Positions 9,355-20,586 of a stretch of 64,000 bases of DNA are shown in pieces. The position numbers were made by a program, and so were the translations under genes. The stretch is from Myxococcota bacterium (lineage in GTDB: Bacteria; Myxococcota; B64-G9): NCBI GenBank assembly GCA_022710975.1, contig JAKLGA010000019.1:105473-169472 (forward strand), read 5' to 3'. Every line of letters starts with the position of its first letter. Positions within the stretch are counted from its first letter, which is position 1. Under the pieces are notes generated by a model. It saw nothing but the letters and a program-made list of their open reading frames with translations, was not told the origin of the DNA and ran no database searches.

Positions 9355-10470
9355 ATGTCTCGCGCACGAACCAGCCTGCTCGCGCTCGCCTGTCTGGGCG
9401 CCGCCCTGCGCCTGGCGGCCTGCCAGGCCGCGGTGGAGCCCGCGCTGGCCGAGGCCCCGGCGCCGGCGGACGGCGCGCGACCGGAGATCGACTGCGACGG
9501 GGCCGAGCACCGTTTCGGCCGCGTCTGGCAGGGGGCCGAGCTCGAGCACACCTTCCAGGTGATCAACCGCGGCCCGGGCCGGCTGCACCTGGAGCGGTTG
9601 CGGGCCGGGTGCGCCTGCACCCGCGCGGTGCTGCAGGCCTCCGAGCTGGGGCCGGGCGAGCGGGCCGAGGTGGAGGTGACGCTCGCCACGCGAGGCCTGC
9701 TGGGCCCGATCGAGCGCCAGGTGGAGGTGCTGTCCGACGACCCGGACCGGCCGGCCCTGGCGCTCCGGCTGGTGGGCGAGGTGGCCCAGGCGGCGGCCTT
9801 CGCCGAGGACCGCCTCGACCTGGGCGCCGTGCCCCTCGGCGAGCGCAGGCAGGCGGTGGTGGGACTCCGCGGGGAGCTGGCCGAGCGGGTGAGGCTGCAC
9901 GACCTCGAGCTGGGCGGCAGCGAGGGCTGGTCCGTCCGGGTCGTGGAACGCGACGACCGGAGCGAGCTCGAGGTCGAGCTGCGGGCGGGGCACACGCCCG
10001 GACCGCGCGACGCCCGGCTGAGCGCGCGCACGGGCCTGGCCGAGGCGCCCCGGATCCACCTGGCGCTCGCGGCCGAGGTCGTGGGCGACCTCGGCCTCGA
10101 CCGCCCCGCCGTGTCCTTCGATCCCTTCGACGCCACGGCGCCCGCCAGGCTGGTCAGCGTGCGCTCGGCCCGCGGGCAGGCCTTCCGCCTGCTAGGCGCC
10201 GAGGATCCCGCCGGGGCGGTGACCGCCCGCCTGCGCCCGCGCCCGGCCCGCGCGGGCCAGCCGCAGGGGATCGAGCTGAAGCTCGCCCGCGCGCCGGAGA
10301 CGCCGCGCGGCCGGTTGAGGATCCGTACCGATCGCCCCGACCAGCCCGTGCTGGAGCTTCCGTACGTGGTGCGAGCCTACGCCCGCCCGGAGCCGCCCGC
10401 GCCACCGCCCTGCCCCGCCCCTGGACGGCCCATGCCTCCGCCCGCTGGCGAACCGAAGGAGAAACCATGA
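9355..10470 (+). CDS. DUF1573 lipoprotein with intact CxC motif
   Basis: 371 residues, starting at ATG 9355. The signal peptide ends LAAC (Cys near residue 23), which marks a lipoprotein. The DUF1573 domain (about 45-130) keeps the family motif as AGCACT, with Cys where the paralogue at 7275 has UGA. Two beta-sandwich-like repeats and a Pro-rich tail follow, as in the other two copies. The stop overlaps the ATG of the next paralogue (ATGA), so the two are co-translated. Function is not known for DUF1573. The three neighbours probably form a related set on the periplasmic side of the envelope. Confidence 0.85.
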   Translation: MSRARTSLLALACLGAALRLAACQAAVEPALAEAPAPADGARPEIDCDGAEHRFGRVWQGAELEHTFQVINRGPGRLHLERLRAGCACTRAVLQASELGPGERAEVEVTLATRGLLGPIERQVEVLSDDPDRPALALRLVGEVAQAAAFAEDRLDLGAVPLGERRQAVVGLRGELAERVRLHDLELGGSEGWSVRVVERDDRSELEVELRAGHTPGPRDARLSARTGLAEAPRIHLALAAEVVGDLGLDRPAVSFDPFDATAPARLVSVRSARGQAFRLLGAEDPAGAVTARLRPRPARAGQPQGIELKLARAPETPRGRLRIRTDRPDQPVLELPYVVRAYARPEPPAPPPCPAPGRPMPPPAGEPKEKP

Positions 10471-11600
10471 ACACGCCCCTCCCGCTGCTGTCGACGTGGA
10501 CCGCGCTCCTGGCCCTGCTCGGCCTGGGTGCGTCCTGCCAGAAGCCTTCCGAGCCGCCCGTGACCCCGGAGCCGGTCCAGGCCGCCCCGGCCGCCCAGGC
10601 CGGCCCGCGAATCGCCTGCGCGGCCCCGGAGCACGACTTCGGCGCGGTCCTGCAGGGCACGCAGGTCAAGCACAGCTTCAGCCTGCAGAACCAGGGAGAC
10701 GCGCCGCTCAAGATCAAGCACGTGTCCTCCTCCTGCGGCTCCACCGTGGGCAAGCCGGCGGCGGGCGAGGTCGCGCCGGGCGGGGAGACGAAGATCGACG
10801 TCACCGTCGACACCTCCGGCCGCCAGGGGGCGCTCGAGAAGAGCGTGTTCGTGTACTCCAACGACACCCCGCGCCGGAGGTTCGAGCTCAAGATATCCGG
10901 CACGGTCGAGGTCCAGGTGGGCTTCGAGCCCCCGCGGCTGAAGCTGCGCAACGTCCTCAAGGGAAGCCGCGCCAGCCAGCAGCTCAAGCTCATCGGCCGC
11001 GACCTGGCGAACGCCAAGCTCCAGGTCCTGCGCACCAGCGATCCGCAGGCCCTCCAGGCCAAGCTGGTCCAGGTGGACGGGCAGCCGGGCCTCGAGGTCG
11101 GCTTCCAGGCCGGCCCCAAGCCGGGCCGCTTCGAGGCGGAGGTGGTGCTGCAGACCGGCCTGCCCGGACAGCCTGAGGCCCGCCTGCCCGTGGTCGTCGA
11201 CGCGACGGGCGACCTGGTCATCGACCAGGAGGTGGTGGACTTCGGCCTGGTGTCGCCCACCAAGCCGGTGTCCAGGACGGTGCGCCTGTGGTCCCTGGGC
11301 GGCAAGCCCTTCGAGGTGAAGGGGGTAGAGGATCCAGACGGGCTGGTGGCGGGCAAGGCGCAGAAGTCGGGCAGCGAGTTCACCCTCGTGCTGGACGCCA
11401 TGCGCAGCGGCGACAAGGGCGCGGGCGAGGTGATCGTGCGCACGGATCGCAAGGACCAACCCGAGGTGCGCGTGCCCTACCACGTGCGGGTGTTCAAGCG
11501 CCGGGCGCCCGCGGTGGCGCCCCTGGGCCGCGGCGGGCCCGGCCCGGCGCCGCTCAGCCCGACGCCCCTCAAGAAGGTGCCCCCGCCCGCCCCCAGGTGA
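10467..11600 (+). CDS. DUF1573 lipoprotein with CxS variant motif
   Basis: 377 residues, starting at ATG 10467 within ATGA and with GAAGGAGAAACC upstream. The signal peptide ends LGASC (lipobox). The DUF1573 domain carries SSCGST, so the second Cys of the usual CxC is Ser. The rest parallels the first paralogue closely, with shared phrases such as VYSND, LRNVLKGSRA and LWSLGGKPFEVK, and a Pro-rich C terminus. With the copies at 7275 (U-x-C) and 9355 (C-x-C) it completes a set of three that differ at the probable active or metal site. It converges with the GDPD gene, with 18 bases between stops. Confidence 0.85.
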   Translation: MNTPLPLLSTWTALLALLGLGASCQKPSEPPVTPEPVQAAPAAQAGPRIACAAPEHDFGAVLQGTQVKHSFSLQNQGDAPLKIKHVSSSCGSTVGKPAAGEVAPGGETKIDVTVDTSGRQGALEKSVFVYSNDTPRRRFELKISGTVEVQVGFEPPRLKLRNVLKGSRASQQLKLIGRDLANAKLQVLRTSDPQALQAKLVQVDGQPGLEVGFQAGPKPGRFEAEVVLQTGLPGQPEARLPVVVDATGDLVIDQEVVDFGLVSPTKPVSRTVRLWSLGGKPFEVKGVEDPDGLVAGKAQKSGSEFTLVLDAMRSGDKGAGEVIVRTDRKDQPEVRVPYHVRVFKRRAPAVAPLGRGGPGPAPLSPTPLKKVPPPAPR

Positions 11601-11618
11601 GCGGGCCCCGCCCGCCGC

Positions 11619-12545
11619 TCAGAATCCCCCCGGATAGAGGCGCTCGACGTACCGCGCGGCGAAGTCCGTGCCGAAGCCGTCCGCGCCCCGCGCGCGCAGA
11701 TCGTCCAGCGCCTGCCAGGCCCGCGCCAGCATGTCCTCGCGGGTGGTGGGGTCCTCGCTCACGGCCGCCGCGGCCAGCCAGGGGTCCACGTCGGCGAAGC
11801 CGTTCAGGTACAGCCGGACGCCGGCCGGGTGGAGGATGGCGGCCGCCTCGGCCGCGGTGGCCGGATCGCCGTGGGCCCAGCGCAGCTCCAGGTCGGCCGC
11901 CTCCGGCGCGACGAAGGCGCTGAAGTCCTCGAGCTGCTGCCCGCGCGGCATGACCAGCCCGCCCGGCACCTCGGCCCGGTAGGCCCGCAGGTGCGCGAGG
12001 TCCGCGTCGAAGAACAGCACGCGCCCCGCGGCCCCGGCCGTCCGCACCTCGGCGGCTACCCGGGTCACCTCACCGGCCTTGAAGTCCAGGTCGAGCAGCA
12101 ACCCGGTCGCCGCCAGCACCTCGCCGAAGGTGGCCGGGTGGCAGCGCTCGGGCTGGGACTCGGGCGCCTCGGCGCAGCGCGCGTCGTCGATCACCAGGCT
12201 CCTGAACTCCTGCAGGCTGAGCTGCGCGACCAGGGTGCGGCCGGGGAAGCGCGTCCCGCCGTCCGTGGTACGCGTCACGTCCTCGTCGTGCATCAGCACC
12301 ACGGCTCCATCGGCGGTCTCGCGGGTGTCGACCTCCACCATCGGCACACCCAGGCGCTCGCACGAGCGGTAGGCCGCCAGGGTGTTCTCCGGCTCACCGT
12401 CGCACAGCCCGCGGTGGGCGGAGACGAGCGGCCGCGGGCAGTCCGGCTCCGCCAGGCAGCGGGCTGGGGTGAGCGGCGCCTGCCCGGCCCCGCAGCCCGC
12501 GCCCAGCCACACCAGCCACAGCCCCACTCCGATCACGCGTCGCAT
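11619..12545 (-). CDS. Glycerophosphodiester phosphodiesterase family lipoprotein
   Basis: 308 residues. The start at ATG 12545 gives a lipoprotein signal ending LGAGC. Longer in-frame starts run across the selC gene and are rejected. GDPD motifs are complete: AHRG with PENT near 45-55, then VEVDTRETADGAVVLMHDEDVTRTTDG, holding the Glu, Asp and His that bind metal and act in catalysis. The enzyme hydrolyses glycerophosphodiesters to glycerol 3-phosphate and an alcohol, here probably in the periplasm. Several Cys pairs in the middle suggest disulfides. It is monocistronic, between convergent DUF1573 and selC transcription. Substrate is not determinable. Confidence 0.88.
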   Translation of the reverse strand: MRRVIGVGLWLVWLGAGCGAGQAPLTPARCLAEPDCPRPLVSAHRGLCDGEPENTLAAYRSCERLGVPMVEVDTRETADGAVVLMHDEDVTRTTDGGTRFPGRTLVAQLSLQEFRSLVIDDARCAEAPESQPERCHPATFGEVLAATGLLLDLDFKAGEVTRVAAEVRTAGAAGRVLFFDADLAHLRAYRAEVPGGLVMPRGQQLEDFSAFVAPEAADLELRWAHGDPATAAEAAAILHPAGVRLYLNGFADVDPWLAAAAVSEDPTTREDMLARAWQALDDLRARGADGFGTDFAARYVERLYPGGF

Positions 12546-12645
12546 GCCGCCTCCCGCGCCAGGGTCACCCGCCAGTCTGCCAGAGTTCCAGCCGGCCGCG
12601 AAGGTGCCTTGCGCGCAGGCCGGGGGGGATGCTAGCTTCGTGCGC

Positions 12646-12742
12646 GGAAGTGCCTGGGTCCTGGTGGGCCTCCCGGGCTTCAAACCCGGCGTGGCGCGCG
12701 ATGAGCGCGTCAGGTGGGTTCGATTCCCATGCACTTCCGCCA
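12646..12742 (+). tRNA. selC: tRNA-Sec (selenocysteine, anticodon UCA)
   Basis: 97 nt including encoded CCA. The acceptor stem is the 8-bp helix GGAAGTGC/GCACTTCC typical of tRNA-Sec. The D stem is six pairs (GGGTCC with GGGCCT). The anticodon stem CCGGG/CCCGG closes the loop CTTCAAA with TCA at 12680-12682. The variable arm is a long 8-pair hairpin with loop GATGA, and the T loop is TTCGATT. It decodes UGA as selenocysteine together with SelA, SelB and SelD, none of which is in the window. A weak TTGCGC-N18-TAGCTT lies just upstream (12609-12638), and a strong terminator follows 12 bases downstream. It serves the formate dehydrogenase and probably the DUF1573 gene at 7275. Confidence 0.97.
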
Positions 12743-12753
12743 TTGTCTGCAGC

Positions 12754-12786
12754 GGCCCCATCCCCGCCCGGGGGTGGGGCCTTTGT
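12754..12786 (+). terminator. Rho-independent terminator of selC
   Basis: GGCCCCA (12754-12760) pairs with TGGGGCC (12775-12781), with CCCC/GGGG stacked inside, and CTTTGT follows. Read on the other strand the hairpin has no U-tract, so it serves selC and not the kinase gene. Confidence 0.8.
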
Positions 12787-12794
12787 ATGGGTGC

Positions 12795-15515
<2,721 letters not shown>

Positions 15516-15522
15516 GGGCCCC

Positions 15523-16095
15523 CTACGTCTCGGGCTCGACGACGATCCGCGCCAGGCGAAGCAGCTTGGCGCTGATCTCGAGGCCCGCGCGCCTGGCCGC
15601 CTCGAGGTTGATCTCGAAGCGCACGCGATCGCCGGACAGGTAGAAGTTCACGTGCACTCCCCGCTCGGCGAAACCCCGGGTGTCGCCGAGCAGCAGGATC
15701 GGACGCCGGCCCAGACGCGACGCCACGCGGGCTAGCCGTCTGCTCTCGGAGCGGGCGATGAACAGGATGCGACAATCGGTCACGTCCTGCAAGCGGGCGA
15801 AGCGCACCACCTGGATGGTCTGTCCCGCGGGGGTGCTGCGCCCGGCCAGCGTGTCGATCGTCCGGCCGAAGGGGTCCTCCCCCAGCACGCCCACCACGAA
15901 GTCGCCCTCGGCGTCGGCGTCGCCCGGGGCGGGCCACTCCACGTAGCGGACCATCTGGAGGATGAAGGCCGCCTTGACCGCGTACTCACGCGCGCTGGCC
16001 GACTCCTCCGCCCGGGCCGGCAGGCAGCCGAAGAGCGCCAGCCCCAGGAGGAACCACGCCACCCCGACCTGGCGCGACAGGCGGTCCAATCCCAC
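15523..16095 (-). CDS. YfiR-like periplasmic protein (DUF4154)
   Basis: 190 residues from GTG 16095, chosen because GGAGC lies upstream and the signal peptide (about residues 10-33) then begins at once. An ATG at 16176 would add 27 polar residues and cover a GCCCC/GGGGC palindrome. The mature part has the DUF4154 features: [18 protein letters not shown] near 40 and [24 protein letters not shown]...[11 protein letters not shown] at the end. YfiR of Pseudomonas represses the CHASE8 diguanylate cyclase YfiN from the periplasm. Here the next gene is a CHASE8 histidine kinase, so it may gate a phosphorelay instead. The family is clear; the partner is inferred. Confidence 0.85.
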   Translation of the reverse strand: MGLDRLSRQVGVAWFLLGLALFGCLPARAEESASAREYAVKAAFILQMVRYVEWPAPGDADAEGDFVVGVLGEDPFGRTIDTLAGRSTPAGQTIQVVRFARLQDVTDCRILFIARSESRRLARVASRLGRRPILLLGDTRGFAERGVHVNFYLSGDRVRFEINLEAARRAGLEISAKLLRLARIVVEPET

Positions 16096-16287
16096 GTTTG
16101 CTCCGACCCTGCCCCAAATAGGGGCTCCAGGGCATGAATCGTCCCAATCCCTATGTGGGTTGCCCTCTCCTGTCAAGGCCGAGCTGCGATCAACACCCTG
16201 TCGTGCATGAAAAAAACCAGGATCCCTTGACTCGCGAATCGAATTCGGGTGTCCTCAGGGCCGAACTGACTCAGGCGGGGTGGAATC

Positions 16288-17880
16288 GTGAGAGCCAAGG
16301 ACCGCGAGCGGGTGCTGGCGGAGGTGATCCAGCGCGTCATCTCCCGGGCGGGCGCGACGCCGCAGCAGCTCGAGCAGGCGCTGTTCGACACCCTGTACGA
16401 CGAGCGGCGGCGGCTGGAGGTGGAGCGGCACCGGAGCCCGGCGCGGCGCGAGCTCTCGTTCTACGACCAGCTCCAGACCCGCGCCCTGAAGGCCGGCCCC
16501 GACGAGCAGCGCGACATCCTGCGCGAGGTGGTGGGCCGCTTCGCGGCCGAGGTGGCGGGCCACTTCGATGAACGTATCTACCACCTGACCACCAAGGTCG
16601 TGCCGCCCGCGCTCACCTTGCTGTTCAACGCCGTCAGCCCGCTGAAGCTGCTGCAGCAGATCCCCTCCGGGCTGTCGCGGCTGGACGACCAGCTCGAGAT
16701 CTCGGGCGAGACCGGGGCGCTGAAACGCGCCGTGGCCCAGGGTACCGTGGTCCTGGTGCCCACCCACGCCAGCCACATGGACAGCATCCTGGTGGGCTAC
16801 ATGCTCTACCGGCTCGGCCTGCCGCCCTTCGTGTACGGCGCCGGCCTGAACCTGTTCCACAACCGGCTGGTCGGCTTCTTCATGCACAACCTCGGGGCCT
16901 ACAAGGTGGACCGCAAGAAGAAGGCCGCGATCTACAAGGAGGTCCTCAAGACCTACGCCGGGGTCAGCATCGAGCTCGGCTACCACAACCTGTTCTTCCC
17001 CGGCGGCACGCGCAGCCGGTCGGGCGCCGTCGAGAACCGCCTGAAGCTCGGGTTGCTGGGCATGGGCCTGGACGCCTACGTGCGCTCCCTGCGAGCGGGC
17101 AGCCAGCGGCCGGACGTGTTCGTGGTGCCCTGCACCATCAACTACCAGCTCGTGCTGGAGGCCGAGACGCTGATCGACGACCACCTCAAGGAGGTCGGCA
17201 AGAGCCGCTACATCATCGAGGACGACGAGTTCTCCAGGCCGCGGCGGGTGTTCGAGTTCGTCTCGCGCCTGTTCGACCTCCAGTCGCGCATCCACATCCG
17301 CGTGTCGCGGCCGCTGGATCCCTTCGGCAACCAGGTGGACGAGCAGGGCCGCTCGCTCGACGCCCGCGGCCGCGCGGTCGACCGGCGGCGGTACGTGCTC
17401 GCGGGCGAAGAGCCTGGCTTCGACGCCCAGCGCGATCAGGAGTACACCCGGGAGCTCGCCCGCGCCATCGTGGAGTCCTACCGCCGGGACACGGTCTTCG
17501 GCAGCGTGCACCTGGTGGCCTGGGTGGTGTTCCACTGGCTGCAGGAGCGCAACTGCGGCCTGGATCTCTACCGGCTGCTGCGCACCGGCGGGGCCGAGGC
17601 CAGCATGCCGCTCCTGGAGGCCTACCGGCGCATCGAGCACGTGCGCGAGGCCATGCGTCGCGAGGAGGCCGCCGGCCGCATGCGCCTGGACGCGACCCTG
17701 CGGGACGGCGACTCGGTGCAGGTGCTCGCGGACGCGCTGGCGCACCTGCGCGTGTTCCACGTGAACCCGGCCCTGGAGCGCCGCGGCGACCGGCTGCTGC
17801 ACATCGACCGCAACCTGCTGCTCTACTACCAGAATCGCCTGGCGGACCGCGGCCTGCCCGCCGAGGGGGTGCCGGCATGA
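16288..17880 (+). CDS. PlsB-like glycerol-3-phosphate acyltransferase
   Basis: 530 residues from a GTG at 16288. The acyltransferase motifs are clear: HASHMD near 160-166 (the HX4D catalytic pair), a substrate-binding LFFPGGTRSRSG near 235 and a VVPCTINY stretch near 280. Helical regions lie on both sides, as in PlsB, though the protein is shorter than E. coli PlsB (about 800). It should transfer an acyl group to position 1 of glycerol 3-phosphate at the inner membrane. The next gene, overlapping by ATGA, is a GpsA that makes glycerol 3-phosphate, and a phosphatidate phosphatase-like gene follows. That supports the assignment. The acyl donor is unknown. Confidence 0.8.
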   Translation: MRAKDRERVLAEVIQRVISRAGATPQQLEQALFDTLYDERRRLEVERHRSPARRELSFYDQLQTRALKAGPDEQRDILREVVGRFAAEVAGHFDERIYHLTTKVVPPALTLLFNAVSPLKLLQQIPSGLSRLDDQLEISGETGALKRAVAQGTVVLVPTHASHMDSILVGYMLYRLGLPPFVYGAGLNLFHNRLVGFFMHNLGAYKVDRKKKAAIYKEVLKTYAGVSIELGYHNLFFPGGTRSRSGAVENRLKLGLLGMGLDAYVRSLRAGSQRPDVFVVPCTINYQLVLEAETLIDDHLKEVGKSRYIIEDDEFSRPRRVFEFVSRLFDLQSRIHIRVSRPLDPFGNQVDEQGRSLDARGRAVDRRRYVLAGEEPGFDAQRDQEYTRELARAIVESYRRDTVFGSVHLVAWVVFHWLQERNCGLDLYRLLRTGGAEASMPLLEAYRRIEHVREAMRREEAAGRMRLDATLRDGDSVQVLADALAHLRVFHVNPALERRGDRLLHIDRNLLLYYQNRLADRGLPAEGVPA

Positions 17881-18899
17881 CCCGCGACTCCCTGGACGCG
17901 CTGGTGGTGGGCGGGGGCGCCTTCGGCACCGCGCTGGCCAGCCAGCTCTCCCGGCTCGGCCGCCGGACGCTGCTGTGGGTGCGCCGACCCGAGCAGGCCG
18001 AGGAGATCAACCAGCGCCACACGAACCAGCGCTACCTGCCCGGCTGCGCGCTGCCCGAGGCGCTGCGGGCCACCAACGATCTGGCCGCTGCGGTGCACGG
18101 CGCGCCGTTGCTGCTCGTGGCCGTGCCCTCGCGCGAGTTCCGCGGGGTGGCCAAGCTGCTCGGGGACTGCGTCGAGGGCGATCACCTGCTGGTGCACGTG
18201 GCCAAGGGCATCGAGCGCGGCAGCTTCAAGCGCATGTCCCAGGTGCTGCGCGAGGAGACCTGCGCCCTCAAGATCGGGGTGCTGTCCGGGCCCAACCTCG
18301 CGCCCGAGCTGATGGCGGGCCACCCGGCCGGGGCCCAGGTGGCCTCCCGCTTCCGGGAGGTGGTCCAGCGCACCCAGGCGCTGTTCGCGGGCGGCCGACT
18401 GCGCGTGTACGGCGGCGCGGACGTGGTGGGCACCGAGGTGGGTGGGGCCTTCAAGAACATCATCGCGCTGGCGGGCGGGGTGGCCGACGGCATGGGCTTC
18501 GGCGACAACACCAAGAGCCTGCTGGTCACCCGCGGGCTGGGCGAGATGGCCCGCTACGGGGTGGCGGTGGGGGCGGACGTGTTCACCTTCGGCGGCCTGG
18601 CCGGGATCGGCGACCTGATGGCAACCTGCGCGTCCGCGCTGTCGCGCAACCACCAGGTGGGGGAGCGCCTGGGCCGGGGCGAGGCCCTGGACGCCATCCT
18701 GGCCAGCATGCCCCACGTGGTCGAGGGGGTGACCACCACCCAGGCGGTCCACCCCCAGGCCCTGGCGATGAAGCTCGCGCTGCCCATCGTGGGGGCCGTG
18801 CACGGCATGCTGTTCGAGGGCTGGTCGCCCCGCGACGCCGTCGAGCGGCTGATGGCGCTGCCCGTGGGCGACGAGCTTTTCTCGCTGCGCTACCGCTGA
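17877..18899 (+). CDS. gpsA: Glycerol-3-phosphate dehydrogenase, second copy
   Basis: 340 residues, starting in the ATGA overlap with the acyltransferase stop. The Rossmann motif is GGGAFGTALA (GAGAWGTA in the other copy). VAKGIE, VLSGPNLAPE and the catalytic-Lys stretch GTEVGGAFKNIIALAGG are present, as is CASALSRNHQVG. It is intact but clearly diverged from the copy at 2774. Being translationally coupled to a PlsB-like enzyme, it could supply glycerol 3-phosphate directly for acylation. Whether it uses NADH or NADPH cannot be told from sequence alone. Confidence 0.92.
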   Translation: MTRDSLDALVVGGGAFGTALASQLSRLGRRTLLWVRRPEQAEEINQRHTNQRYLPGCALPEALRATNDLAAAVHGAPLLLVAVPSREFRGVAKLLGDCVEGDHLLVHVAKGIERGSFKRMSQVLREETCALKIGVLSGPNLAPELMAGHPAGAQVASRFREVVQRTQALFAGGRLRVYGGADVVGTEVGGAFKNIIALAGGVADGMGFGDNTKSLLVTRGLGEMARYGVAVGADVFTFGGLAGIGDLMATCASALSRNHQVGERLGRGEALDAILASMPHVVEGVTTTQAVHPQALAMKLALPIVGAVHGMLFEGWSPRDAVERLMALPVGDELFSLRYR

Positions 18900-18907
18900 G
18901 GGGAGCC

Positions 18908-19804
18908 ATGAAACGAAGCGGTTACCCGCTGTACTTCGACGACCAGCGCACGCTGCCCGAGGGCTTCCGCGGGGACGTGTTCGTCTGGGACATCGACAAG
19001 ACCTACCTGTCCACGCGCTTCTCCTCCATGGGCGGCCTGGCCCGCATCCCCTTCGAGTTCGCCGTAGACAAGAAGGCCATCCCGGGCATGCCCGAGGTGC
19101 TGCGCGGGCTCCGGCGCGGCCCGGGCGCGGAGCCCGCCTGCGCGCCGCTGTACTTCGTCTCCGCCAGCCCGCCCTTCCTGCGCAAGGTGGTGGAGAAGAA
19201 GATGCTGCTCGACGGGGTCGAGTTCGACGGCATCATCTTCAAGGACTGGGTGACCACCGTGCTGCAGCTGCGCCCTGGCCGCTTGAGGGAGCAGGTGGGC
19301 TTCAAGCTGGCCGCGCTGCTGACCGGCCGGCAGCGGCGGCCCCAGTGCCGGGAGTTCCTGTTCGGCGACGACGTGGAGCGGGACGCCGAGTCGTTCGATG
19401 TGTACGCGCGCTTCCTGGAGGGCGAGCTGGGGGCCGGCGGGCTGGAGGACGAGATGCAGCGGCGCGGCGTGCCGGCCGAGGACCGCAAGCTCATCCACCA
19501 GCTCGCGGCCGGCCTGCCCGAGCCGCGGGGCCGCGTCGGGCGCATCTACATCCACCTCGAGCGCGGGCTCGCGCCCGAGAGCTTCGCCGCCCTCGCGCCC
19601 CGGGTGGTGCCCGTCAAGGGCGCCTACCAGCTCGCGCTGGCGCTGCTCGGCGAGGGGCTGCTCCGCCCGGACGCGGTGCGCGCCGCCCGGGCCGCGGTGC
19701 AGAAGCGCCGCCGCCCGCGCAACGGGACGCTGGAGGAGCAGGAGACCGACGCGCTGGCCCGCCAGCTCCTCACCCGGGAACAGCTCGCGCGCCTGTCGGC
19801 CTGA
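18908..19804 (+). CDS. App1-like phosphatidate phosphatase domain protein (DUF2183)
   Basis: 298 residues, eight bases after the gpsA copy, with GGGAGCC before the ATG. It has the HAD-like signature of the App1/DUF2183 catalytic domain: VWDIDKTYLST near 23 (the DxDxT nucleophile motif), YFVSASP near 80, the KDW region near 115 and LFGDDVERDAESF near 155. App1 of yeast is a Mg-dependent phosphatidate phosphatase making diacylglycerol. Cytoplasmic location is expected (no signal peptide). Together with acyltransferase and GpsA it fits glycerolipid metabolism. The exact substrate (phosphatidate or lysophosphatidate) is inference. Confidence 0.75.
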   Translation: MKRSGYPLYFDDQRTLPEGFRGDVFVWDIDKTYLSTRFSSMGGLARIPFEFAVDKKAIPGMPEVLRGLRRGPGAEPACAPLYFVSASPPFLRKVVEKKMLLDGVEFDGIIFKDWVTTVLQLRPGRLREQVGFKLAALLTGRQRRPQCREFLFGDDVERDAESFDVYARFLEGELGAGGLEDEMQRRGVPAEDRKLIHQLAAGLPEPRGRVGRIYIHLERGLAPESFAALAPRVVPVKGAYQLALALLGEGLLRPDAVRAARAAVQKRRRPRNGTLEEQETDALARQLLTREQLARLSA

Positions 19805-19831
19805 CCTGTCCGGGCGCGGGCGGAGGGCGGC

Positions 19832-20512
19832 ATGGGCGGGCGGCGGATCGAGGCGGTGCTGTTCGACATGGACGGGGTGCTCATCGACTCCGAGCCGCTG
19901 TGGGCCCGGGCCGAGGTCGAGGTGTTCGGCCAGGTGGGCCTGCGGCTGACCCTCGACGAGGCCCGGGACAGCATGGGCCTGCGGACCGAGGAGGTGGTGG
20001 CCTTCCGCTTCGCGCGCACGCCCTGGCCGGGCCCTTCGCCCGCCGAGGTGGGCCAGCGGCTCGACGCGCGCGTGCAGCGCCTCGTGCGGGCCGAGGGTCG
20101 GGCCCTGCCCGGGGCGCGCGAGGCGGTCGCCGCCGTCCGGGCGCGCGGGCTGAAGCTCGCGCTGGCCAGCTCCTCCTCGCACGCCATGATCGACGCGGTG
20201 CTCGCGCGGCTGGGGCTCGAGAGGGCCTTCGACCACCGCCAGTCGGCCGACGGCGAGCCGCTGGGCAAGCCCCACCCGGCCGTGTTCATCGCGGCCGCCG
20301 GGGCGCTCGGCGTGCCAGCTTCGGCCTGCCTGGTGGTGGAGGACAGCCTGCGCGGGCTGGTGGCCGCCAAGGCCGCCTCGATGCGCTGCCTGGTGGTGCC
20401 GGACGAGACCGGCCGGGGCGATCCGCGCTTCGCCCTCGCGGACGCGCGGCTGCCCTCGCTGGCCGCCTGGGACGAGGGGGTATGGGCCGAGCTCGAGGCG
20501 GCGGTCTGGTGA
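19832..20512 (+). CDS. hxpB: HAD-IA sugar/polyol phosphatase, HxpB-like
   Basis: 226 residues, starting at ATG 19832, 27 bases after the App1-like gene. HAD motifs: AVLFDMDGVLIDSEPLW (motif I), ALASSSS (motif II), GKPHPAVF (motif III Lys) and VVEDSLRGLVAAKAASM (motif IV). The order and wording follow E. coli HxpB (YniC), a hexitol and sugar phosphatase also active on 2-deoxyglucose 6-phosphate. HxpB is 222 residues, so length agrees. In this cluster it might instead remove phosphate from glycerol phosphate or a related polyol. The subfamily is good; the in vivo substrate is uncertain. Confidence 0.8.
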   Translation: MGGRRIEAVLFDMDGVLIDSEPLWARAEVEVFGQVGLRLTLDEARDSMGLRTEEVVAFRFARTPWPGPSPAEVGQRLDARVQRLVRAEGRALPGAREAVAAVRARGLKLALASSSSHAMIDAVLARLGLERAFDHRQSADGEPLGKPHPAVFIAAAGALGVPASACLVVEDSLRGLVAAKAASMRCLVVPDETGRGDPRFALADARLPSLAAWDEGVWAELEAAVW

Positions 20513-20549
20513 AGGGCGCCAGCCCCGTGTCGCTTCGCGCCACGGGACA

Positions 20550-20586
20550 AGAAACTCTTCGCGCGGGACACCGCGCTCGAGTTTCT
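20550..20586. terminator. Bidirectional terminator-like hairpin between hxpB and the deaminase gene
   Basis: AGAAACTC (20550-20557) pairs with GAGTTTCT (20579-20586), and inside it GCGCGG pairs with CCGCGC around a GACA loop. The 3' arm ends in TTTCT on the plus strand and TTTCTTG on the minus strand. A second hairpin, CCCGTG/CACGGG, lies just before it (20524-20546). The position between converging genes fits. Confidence 0.55.

Noticed and set aside
11619..12761. Longer start for the GDPD gene
   Set aside because: It would run through the tRNA-Sec gene; the ATG at 12545 gives a proper lipoprotein signal.
16111..16125. GCCCC-AAATA-GGGGC palindrome upstream of the YfiR gene as an operator
   Set aside because: It is short and lacks a matching promoter or second copy; kept only as support for the start at 16095.
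17877..18899. Second gpsA as an assembly duplication
   Set aside because: The two copies differ throughout and sit in different operons, so they are true paralogues.
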